From: a bacterium
GTDB lineage: Bacteria > Patescibacteriota > Saccharimonadia > Saccharimonadales > Saccharimonadaceae
Direction: 5' to 3'
Assembly (NCBI GenBank): GCA_020626475.1
Contig: JAHKZT010000041.1
Span: forward strand, 1-6,346
Length of the DNA: 6,346 bases
Part shown: positions 1 through 5,223 of the stretch, one piece after another
How the letters are laid out: every line of letters starts with the position of its first letter
Position numbering within the stretch: the first letter of the stretch is position 1
Position numbers and translations under genes: made by a program
Notes under the pieces: generated by a model
Told to the model about the DNA's origin: nothing
What the model saw: the letters and a program-made list of their open reading frames with translations, nothing else
Database searches by the model: none

Positions 1-12
1 CCTGGTCCATCG

Positions 13-1164
13 CTATTTTCCGAAGTAGATGTATTGATACATGCCTTTGTCGGCCCACTGCTCAGAATATTCGCCAGCACGATAGCCGGTAGCAGCGTTA
101 CGGTAGTTGTATTGCGAGATGTAGACGCGATTGCCGCTTACTGCCTCTACCCAAACGGCATGACCATAAGCACCACCAGTCGAAATACCGACGGCGTGTA
201 CTTTTGGAATATTACTTACAGTATAGCCTGCAGCACGAGCATTTGCTGGCCATTGCTTAGCATTACCGCGACCGCCCCAATATGGCATATAGCCGTAAGT
301 GCTATAAACTTTCCATGCGGTATAAGAGACGCATTCACAAATATACATACCCCATTGGTCGGCGAAAGCATCTTTTTGCTGAGGACAACGATTTGAGTAT
401 GGGTATCCGCCCTTGTTTGGATCTCCTGCAGTAACATTCGTTACGTTATATTGACGAGCAAGGTCGGCGAGAATCTTTTGCTGCTCTTCTTCGAGGGCGG
501 CTTTCTGCGAAGCAATACCAGCCTTGAGTTGACGATAGGAATTTTCGCTCTCGCGCGTTTGCGCCAAAAGAAGCGCCTGCTCGCTTTCGAGCTGAGCGAG
601 CTGCTTGCGTTGCTGAGTTAAATCTTTAAGGATAAGCTCGGCATTCTTTTTCTTTGTCTCGAGTTCTTCTTTTAGGTTTTTGTTTTCTTCAATAATTTTT
701 GACAAAGTATCAGAAACGCTAGACATCTGCATCTCTTCGTCGAGGAAGCTCGAGAACGAATCAGACGAGGCCATGCGCTCGAGAGTAGAAATCTCATCAT
801 TGTAATAGAACTGCGCGATCGTGTAGCCGACAGTATCGGAATTCGTATTGATGCGTTTTGTAATCGTATCAATTTCAATAATCAACTGTTGGCGCTCTGC
901 TTCTTTGAGGTCAATTTGCGTCTTTAAAGCAGCTTGTTGAGCCTTCAAAGAATTTATTTCTGCCTGAATATTATTCGCCTCGGCAGCATAAGCACTAGCC
1001 TGCTGTTCGTAAGCATTCATCTGGCTACGAAGCGCAGAAATCTTTGAATTAATATTATTTAAATCCTGCTGAGTGTACGCGCTCGTACGTGGCGCCGGAA
1101 GTATATTCGCAACAACAGCCAAGGCAGCAAGGCATAAACAGATGATGTTGCGCTCGATTTTCAT
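13..1164 (-). CDS. Secreted coiled-coil CHAP-domain peptidoglycan hydrolase (PcsB-like)
   Basis: A 383-residue exported cell-wall hydrolase, complete from ATG to TAG. Residues 1-29 form a signal peptide (charged MKIER start, hydrophobic core about 7-22, likely cleavage after TSA at 29). Residues 31-110 and 150-237 are long Gln/Glu/Ala/Lys-rich coiled coils, separated by a segment about 113-145 (TLERMASSDSFSSFLDEE) that resembles the hinge of PcsB/RipC-type proteins. Residues 255-383 form a CHAP (cysteine, histidine-dependent amidohydrolase/peptidase) domain. Candidate catalytic residues are Cys278 (in CECVSYTAW), His335 (in GHAVWVE) and Asn353 (in SQYNY). In Gram-positive bacteria the coiled coil of PcsB docks on FtsX and FtsEX ATP turnover switches on cleavage of septal peptidoglycan. 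The position directly downstream of ftsEX supports that role here. The specific bond cut cannot be told from sequence. A promoter-like element lies immediately upstream, so it may also be expressed apart from ftsEX. Confidence 0.9.
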   Translation of the reverse strand: MKIERNIICLCLAALAVVANILPAPRTSAYTQQDLNNINSKISALRSQMNAYEQQASAYAAEANNIQAEINSLKAQQAALKTQIDLKEAERQQLIIEIDTITKRINTNSDTVGYTIAQFYYNDEISTLERMASSDSFSSFLDEEMQMSSVSDTLSKIIEENKNLKEELETKKKNAELILKDLTQQRKQLAQLESEQALLLAQTRESENSYRQLKAGIASQKAALEEEQQKILADLARQYNVTNVTAGDPNKGGYPYSNRCPQQKDAFADQWGMYICECVSYTAWKVYSTYGYMPYWGGRGNAKQWPANARAAGYTVSNIPKVHAVGISTGGAYGHAVWVEAVSGNRVYISQYNYRNAATGYRAGEYSEQWADKGMYQYIYFGK

Positions 1165-1170
1165 ATTTTT

Positions 1171-1199
1171 ATAATAGCATAAGCAGGATGGTTTTTCAA
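1171..1199 (-). promoter_or_regulatory. Putative promoter of the CHAP hydrolase gene, predicted leaderless
   Basis: On the minus strand, TTGAAA (1199-1194) is followed after 17 bases by TATTAT (1176-1171), preceded by TGC (extended -10). Only six bases (AAAAAT, 1170-1165) separate the -10 from the ATG at 1164, so transcription would start at or next to the start codon. No Shine-Dalgarno sequence lies between. Motif reading only, with no transcript data. Confidence 0.6.
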
Positions 1200-1217
1200 G
1201 ACCACCCTAGCTATGCT
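1176..1217 (-). repeat. Imperfect 17-bp inverted repeat in the ftsX-CHAP spacer
   Basis: Plus-strand arms AGCATAAGCAGGATGGT (1176-1192) and ACCACCCTAGCTATGCT (1201-1217) flank an 8-base loop. Read as minus-strand RNA, the stem has 17 positions with one C-C mismatch and three G-U wobbles. It is not followed by a run of U in the minus direction, so it is not a canonical intrinsic terminator for ftsEX. It encloses the putative -35 and reaches the -10 of the CHAP promoter, so it could be an RNA hairpin at the end of the ftsEX message or a dyad protein-binding site. Confidence 0.6.
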
Positions 1218-1233
1218 CTCTCCTTTCTTTTGT

Positions 1234-2271
1234 CTATTTTTGCTTAAGATATTTGCGCGTAGCAAGTAACGACGAAACAACGCCAATTAGAATACCAGCA
1301 ACTAGCAACGCGCAGACGGCTAGATACCAGAAGTTACGCATAATATCTAGAGTCGGATCAAGCGTAGTGCCGAATTGAGACTGAAGCGCAAAGGCACCAA
1401 TATAGGCCACGACACCAGCAATGATAGCCGCAATAATGCCATATAGACTGGCTTCCACGACGAACGGACCGACAATAAACCAGCGGCTAGCACCAACAAG
1501 ACGCATCATATAGATTTCTTCTTTGCGGTTGAAAATCGCCATGCGGATCGTATTGAAGACAACGAGAATTGCGATAAGCGCAAATACGCCAGCGGCTACT
1601 AAACCAATCAGCTCAACGCGATTCATCATGCCGGCAATTTTGTCGATAGTATCGCGACGATCAGATGCATAGCTAGGAGCGTTGTTTTTGTCTAGCAAAG
1701 ACTTAATTTCCTCATCATTACTGACGAAATCTTCCAACTCTTGCGTATTATTAAGATTCACGAGCTTCACATTAAGTGTCCACGGTAACCTATTCGGCGC
1801 TTCGAGAAGATTTTGGCGATAGGTCTCTTTGTCTTTCGCAGACAAATCTTTGCTGCGAGCAAGAATTTTTTCGATTGCAGCCTTATTTGCTTCGCTTGGC
1901 GACGTAGAAGAAACGTCAATAACAGTATCAAGCTGAGTCATACGCGAAACGATTTTACTTACCTGCTCTTCGGTCGTACCTTGCTCTAGATAAATCGACA
2001 TATCGACCTGCTGCTCAATCTTATCGATTACAGTGCCCATAGCATGAGTGGCAATAATCGTAGCAGAAAGAACAATCAAAGTAACGGCCATAATAGCAAT
2101 TGCCGCAATGCTTAGCCAAGTGTTGCGTACGAAGCTCTTGGCGCCGTACTTCAAGACACGCGCATTAGTGCGTACATGATGACGGCGCGTCTTGGTAATG
2201 CGATTTAAACGCTCTTTGCTTAATTCAGCGGTAGCTTTCTGCTCTTCTTTTGTTACTTTTTTACTTGGCAT
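1234..2271 (-). CDS. ftsX: Cell division protein FtsX (membrane transducer of the FtsEX complex)
   Basis: A 345-residue inner-membrane protein with the FtsX layout: TM1 about 52-77, a large extracytoplasmic loop 78-218, TM2 about 221-243, TM3 about 264-296 and TM4 about 314-336. The cytoplasmic stretch NRKEEIYMMRLVGAS (248-262), followed by the PF..EA residues at 269-274, is the conserved FtsX/MacB-type coupling segment that contacts the ATPase. FtsX transmits FtsE ATP hydrolysis to an extracellular hydrolase, here most likely the CHAP protein encoded next. The ATG overlaps the ftsE TAA by one base (TAATG), which indicates translational coupling and fixes the start; there is no other Met before residue 61. 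The N-terminal cytoplasmic part (about 50 residues) is longer than in typical FtsX of about 300 residues and rich in Lys and Arg. Stop codon TAG. Confidence 0.95.
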   Translation of the reverse strand: MPSKKVTKEEQKATAELSKERLNRITKTRRHHVRTNARVLKYGAKSFVRNTWLSIAAIAIMAVTLIVLSATIIATHAMGTVIDKIEQQVDMSIYLEQGTTEEQVSKIVSRMTQLDTVIDVSSTSPSEANKAAIEKILARSKDLSAKDKETYRQNLLEAPNRLPWTLNVKLVNLNNTQELEDFVSNDEEIKSLLDKNNAPSYASDRRDTIDKIAGMMNRVELIGLVAAGVFALIAILVVFNTIRMAIFNRKEEIYMMRLVGASRWFIVGPFVVEASLYGIIAAIIAGVVAYIGAFALQSQFGTTLDPTLDIMRNFWYLAVCALLVAGILIGVVSSLLATRKYLKQK

Positions 2272-3305
2272 TAGTGTATAAACTTCCTTCTTTTAGCGAC
2301 TGGCTTCGCTGCGTCGGCAGCTTTTGCTTTCTTCATTTGCTCCAATACTGCAGACCCAGATGATACAGACGGTTTAGCGGCAGGCTTAATTGGATTTTTT
2401 GCGACAGTGGTACGAGCTTGAGTTTTTGGAGCCGTTTTTATAGCAGGCGCAGCCGAGGCTGGCGTTGCGACTGGCTTAGTTTGCGGCTGAGCAGTAATAG
2501 TCTGAACAGAAGTGCTAGTGATAATCTGTGCTTGCGGCGTTAGGATATGTGGCTGCGACTGGATTGTTGTTGGCGCTGGTCCGCCCAAAGAACGTTTAGC
2601 AATGCGGGAGCGCGAACCATCAAGATCGTAATGACCGCCAACTTTTTGGTCGCCAATTATCTTGCCATCGCTCAAAGTAACGACACGTTTTTTGAGCTGA
2701 TTAACAACTTCCGCATCATGCGTAGTAACAAGAATTGTTGTTCCGAAATTGTTAATCTCCTCGAGAAGCTTGATAATTCCCCATGAATTTTCTGGATCAA
2801 GGTTGCCAGTAGGCTCGTCAGCAATAAGAATCTTTGGCTGACGTGCCATCGAACGAGCGATAGCCGTGCGCTGGCGCTGACCGCCAGATAGTTCGCCCGG
2901 AAACTTATGTGCTTGTTCTGAAAGACCAACTAGCTCTAGTACTTTTGGTACCGTGCGCTTAATCTCGGCGTTCGAAACACCAACAATCTCGAGCGCAAAA
3001 GCGACGTTTTCATAAACAGTGCGGTTCGGCAGAAGCTTGAAATCCTGGAAAACAACACCGATGCGACGACGAAGATGCGGGATATGCTTTTTCTTCATGT
3101 AACGATAGTCAATACCGCCAACCATGATGTTGCCATAGCTAGGCTTCTCTTCGCGAGTAAGCATCTTTATGAGTGTAGACTTGCCAGCACCCGAAGGACC
3201 AACAAGAAAGACGAATTCCTTTGGCTGAATATGCAGATTGACTTCGTCTAGAGCAGGCTTTTTGTCGCCTTTGTAATATTTCGATACGTTATCGAGCAAT
3301 ATCAT
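2271..3305 (-). CDS. ftsE: Cell division ATP-binding protein FtsE with a long basic C-terminal tail
   Basis: A 344-residue ABC ATPase that powers FtsX. All nucleotide-binding motifs are intact: Walker A GPSGAGKST (36-44), Q-loop Gln87, signature LSGGQ (139-143), Walker B ILIADE (159-164), D-loop NLD (168-170) and H-loop His196. The first 230 residues match an ordinary full-length FtsE (about 220-230 residues). Residues 231-344 are an added tail rich in Ala, Pro, Thr, Gln and Lys, low in complexity, strongly basic and ending AKPVAKRRKFIH. No known domain is recognisable in it. The tail is read in the same open frame up to TAA, which overlaps the ftsX ATG, so it is not a frameshift artefact. 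prfB lies 24 bases upstream, an order (prfB-ftsE-ftsX) seen in many Gram-positive bacteria. No Shine-Dalgarno sequence precedes the ATG; a promoter-like element ends 6 bases before it. Confidence 0.95.
   Translation of the reverse strand: MILLDNVSKYYKGDKKPALDEVNLHIQPKEFVFLVGPSGAGKSTLIKMLTREEKPSYGNIMVGGIDYRYMKKKHIPHLRRRIGVVFQDFKLLPNRTVYENVAFALEIVGVSNAEIKRTVPKVLELVGLSEQAHKFPGELSGGQRQRTAIARSMARQPKILIADEPTGNLDPENSWGIIKLLEEINNFGTTILVTTHDAEVVNQLKKRVVTLSDGKIIGDQKVGGHYDLDGSRSRIAKRSLGGPAPTTIQSQPHILTPQAQIITSTSVQTITAQPQTKPVATPASAAPAIKTAPKTQARTTVAKNPIKPAAKPSVSSGSAVLEQMKKAKAADAAKPVAKRRKFIH
2283..2290 (-). promoter_or_regulatory. Shine-Dalgarno-like site for ftsX inside ftsE
   Basis: The minus strand reads GAAGGAAG, 11 bases before the ftsX ATG and within the last codons of ftsE. 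The spacing is a little long but usable. Together with the TAATG overlap it points to reinitiation after ftsE. It is the clearest purine-rich ribosome-binding site in the window, in contrast with the other minus-strand starts. Confidence 0.5.
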
Positions 3306-3311
3306 AGGACT

Positions 3312-3340
3312 ATGATAACATAAGCGCTATCAATTGTCCA
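3312..3340 (-). promoter_or_regulatory. Putative promoter of ftsE at the end of prfB, predicted leaderless
   Basis: On the minus strand, TGGACA (3340-3335) is followed by 17 bases and then TATCAT (3317-3312), preceded by TGT (extended -10). Six bases (AGTCCT, 3311-3306) separate it from the ftsE ATG. The -35 lies in the last codons of prfB and the spacer covers its stop. A start at the ATG would give a leaderless ftsEX message independent of prfB. Inferred from motif match only. Confidence 0.5.
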
Positions 3341-4400
3341 AAAAGCTCGTGATAAAACCGTCAATTTTTCCGTCTAAAACCGCTTCAGCGTCATTCTCTT
3401 CATACTTCGTGCGCGTGTCTTTTACGAGCTTATATGGATGGAGGACATAATTGCGAATTTGCTGACCCCAGCTCGCCGATTCACCGGCGCGAAGCTTGTC
3501 GACAGATTCCGCATTCTGCTCTTGCATCATCTGCTGTAGTTTACCGCGAAGAATCTCCATCGCCTTTTCCTTGTTCTGAAGCTGACTGCGCTCGTTCTGA
3601 ATCGCGACAACGATATTGGTCGGAATATGCGTGATACGAACTGCCGAGTTGGTTGTATTAACTGACTGGCCGCCATGACCGCCCGAATGATAAACATCAA
3701 TGCGGAGGTCTTTTGGATCGATTTGTACTTCGTCGTCATTCTCAATAATCGGCAAAACCTCGACGAGCGAGAACGATGTCTGACGAAGATGATCAGCATT
3801 GAATGGACTAAGACGGACGAGACGATGCGTACCATGCTCAGATTTTAGTTGGCCATATATATTATTTCCTGTCATTTCAATTACGCTCGTCTTGATGCCG
3901 GCTTCTTCGCCGTCAACACGATCAAGAATCTGCGTCTTAACATTATGCCGCTCCGCCCAGCGCAGATACATGCGTTCAAGCATGCCAGACCAGTCCATTG
4001 CCTCGGTGCCGCCAGCGCCGGCCGTAATGCGTAAAATTGCGCCATTATGGTCATATTTGCCAGTAAACCTAAGTTCTTGACGGAGCTCCGCAAGTTTTTG
4101 CTCCATTGCCGTCAGCTGCTCGCCGAACTCATCGACGAGGCTCTCGTCACCGAGTTGCATTAATTCAGCCAAATCATTAATCTGAGTCTTCAACAGGGTC
4201 CAAGGATCGAGCGCATCATGTAACTGAGCAACCTTCGTCGTCTTCTCGCGTGCCAAATCTGGATTATTCCAAATCTCTGGTACGGCCACTTCTTCTTCTA
4301 GGGCCGCCAACTGCTCGAGACGGTTATCTACATCGAGCTTTTGCCATACCTGTTCAAAGGATTCTTTCAGGACATCCAGTCGCTTCTGTAAATCAAACAT
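3330..4400 (-). CDS. prfB: Peptide chain release factor 2 (RF2), single-frame form
   Basis: A 356-residue class I release factor that recognises UGA and UAA in the ribosomal A site and triggers hydrolysis of the finished peptide. The SPF recognition tripeptide (198-200, in RLVRLSPF) identifies RF2 rather than RF1. The catalytic GGQ is at 243-245 in HSGGHGGQSVNTT. The N-terminal helical domain (1-110) and the RITAGAGGTEAMDW block (124-137) are normal. Length fits the family (about 365). Most bacterial prfB genes carry an in-frame UGA near codon 25 read by +1 frameshifting (CUU UGA C). Here the corresponding place reads CTC GAT (codons 22-23) in a continuous frame, so that autoregulation is absent. 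The gene ends in TGA, its own cognate stop. Ser246 replaces the His that follows GGQ in many RFs. It lies 17 bases downstream of the CBS gene and 24 upstream of ftsE. Confidence 0.96.
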   Translation of the reverse strand: MFDLQKRLDVLKESFEQVWQKLDVDNRLEQLAALEEEVAVPEIWNNPDLAREKTTKVAQLHDALDPWTLLKTQINDLAELMQLGDESLVDEFGEQLTAMEQKLAELRQELRFTGKYDHNGAILRITAGAGGTEAMDWSGMLERMYLRWAERHNVKTQILDRVDGEEAGIKTSVIEMTGNNIYGQLKSEHGTHRLVRLSPFNADHLRQTSFSLVEVLPIIENDDEVQIDPKDLRIDVYHSGGHGGQSVNTTNSAVRITHIPTNIVVAIQNERSQLQNKEKAMEILRGKLQQMMQEQNAESVDKLRAGESASWGQQIRNYVLHPYKLVKDTRTKYEENDAEAVLDGKIDGFITSFLDN

Positions 4401-4406
4401 AAAAAT

Positions 4407-4415
4407 ATTATATCA
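4407..4415 (-). promoter_or_regulatory. Extended -10 element before prfB, predicted leaderless
   Basis: The minus strand reads TGA-TATAAT, a perfect extended -10 consensus, in the 17-base gap after the CBS gene stop. The hexamer ends 6 bases (ATTTTT) before the prfB ATG, and no ribosome-binding site fits in the remaining space. No convincing -35 is present at 16-18 bases, which extended -10 promoters can tolerate. The match could also reflect an AT-rich spacer. Confidence 0.5.
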
Positions 4416-4417
4416 TT

Positions 4418-5134
4418 CTAGAGTTCGCGCCGAGAAACCGAAATAGAAGAGGCATCATCTTCGAAATCGTCTTTTATCTCACGGTTAAATAACACCGCTA
4501 TTAAAGTGTCTAGCTCAGCGTAGCCAAGAAGCTTCTCGTCTTTGTCGATAATAAATACATAGTCAGTATGATTACGCAAAAATACTGCCAAAAGTTGCTC
4601 AAGCGTATAATCATCACGCGCAAATACAACATCGTGGCTCATTAATTTCGAAACAGGCTGATTTTTCGAAATGTGCAAGACGTCAATTTTTTCTGGACGA
4701 ATAATGCCGCAGACTTTCTTTGCTTTATTTAGGACTGGAAAAATTTTATCGCCGGTTTTGTACAGCTTATCGAGATTAAGTGGACCCAACATATCGGAAT
4801 CTTGCAAGAAAACAATATCTTCGCGCGGCATTGTTATAAGCATTGCGCGACGCCTGCCGAATGACATTGCGCCGGATATTAAATTGCGGTTCTTGACGCT
4901 CAATACTTCGCGTGGAGTGCGACGAATTAGCTGAATAAGCTCTTTTTCGCTTTGCGGCGTATAATTCTCACGTTCCATCCGCACGGCCGCTTCGAGTTGC
5001 TCTTCATGCTTGATGCGATCCTTCTCGCGTACTTTTTCCGATTCGGACATTGGTTTTTCACGGTATTTATCAAAACGAGGATCTAGTGCCTTGACGAGTT
5101 TTGCTATCATCTTGTTTGGGAATGATTGCTTCAT
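4418..5134 (-). CDS. Soluble CNNM/CorC-type CBS-pair protein without a membrane domain
   Basis: A 238-residue protein from the ATG at 5134. The open frame extends to an ATG at 5215, but those 27 extra residues look non-coding, would leave 8 bases before the divergent gene, and would place a TATAAT box inside the gene; 5134 is preferred. Residues 22-60 are highly charged and probably helical. Residues 62-95 (SEKELIQLIRRTPREVLSVK onward) followed by TMPREDIVFL (101-110) resemble the linker and first CBS motif of CNNM/CorC/TlyC proteins, where MxPRxDV is typical. CBS1 spans about 97-155 and CBS2 about 160-218, ending with an acidic tail. CBS pairs usually bind adenine nucleotides and regulate a partner. 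The DUF21 transmembrane domain normally found in this family is missing, so direct Mg2+/Co2+ transport is unlikely. Substrate and partner are unknown. Stop TAG, 17 bases before prfB. Confidence 0.75.
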   Translation of the reverse strand: MKQSFPNKMIAKLVKALDPRFDKYREKPMSESEKVREKDRIKHEEQLEAAVRMERENYTPQSEKELIQLIRRTPREVLSVKNRNLISGAMSFGRRRAMLITMPREDIVFLQDSDMLGPLNLDKLYKTGDKIFPVLNKAKKVCGIIRPEKIDVLHISKNQPVSKLMSHDVVFARDDYTLEQLLAVFLRNHTDYVFIIDKDEKLLGYAELDTLIAVLFNREIKDDFEDDASSISVSRREL

Positions 5135-5141
5135 ATTAATT

Positions 5142-5147
5142 ATTATA
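5142..5147 (-). promoter_or_regulatory. -10 box before the CBS-pair gene
   Basis: The minus strand reads TATAAT, ending 7 bases (AATTAAT) before the ATG at 5134. There is no good -35 at standard spacing and no Shine-Dalgarno sequence. It supports the internal start at 5134 and resembles the short-leader arrangement at prfB, ftsE and the CHAP gene. Confidence 0.45.
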
Positions 5148-5153
5148 CAACAC

Positions 5154-5183
5154 TTGACACCTATACTCTGCTTATGCTTAAAT
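5154..5183 (+). promoter_or_regulatory. Putative promoter of the TasA-like gene
   Basis: A perfect TTGACA (5154-5159) is followed after 18 bases by TTAAAT (5178-5183), preceded by TGC (extended -10). Predicted start near 5190 gives a leader of about 34 bases. The leader contains only a weak AAAAGG (5206-5211) 12 bases before the ATG as a possible ribosome-binding site. The -35 lies just beyond the -10 box of the divergent CBS gene, so the two promoters overlap. Confidence 0.5.
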
Positions 5184-5223
5184 AAACGCAAATATTCTGC
5201 AAAATAAAAGGCCAAAAATAAAC

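Noticed and set aside
8..12. ATG at 10 on the minus strand as start of another gene after the CHAP gene
   Set aside because: Only three codons (Met-Asp-Gln) are visible and no ribosome-binding site or -10 box could be identified, so it cannot be supported.
34..396. 120-residue plus-strand open frame opposite the CHAP domain
   Set aside because: It lies antisense to a conserved catalytic domain and has no family resemblance; other antisense frames in prfB and ftsE were rejected for the same reason.
1176..1217. Hairpin as an intrinsic terminator of ftsEX
   Set aside because: In the minus direction the stem is followed by ATTATAAAAAT and not by a U run; in the plus direction it has a pyrimidine tail but no plus-strand gene lies upstream.
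3330..3332. Recoding of TGA as glycine (as in Gracilibacteria or Absconditabacteria)
   Set aside because: TGA ends prfB at the normal RF2 length, no gene in the window contains an in-frame TGA, and an RF2 gene is itself present.
5135..5215. N-terminal extension of the CBS-pair gene to the ATG at 5215
   Set aside because: The 27 residues have no similarity to the domain, would overlap both divergent promoters and sit 8 bases from the TasA-like start; the ATG at 5134 has a well-placed TATAAT upstream.
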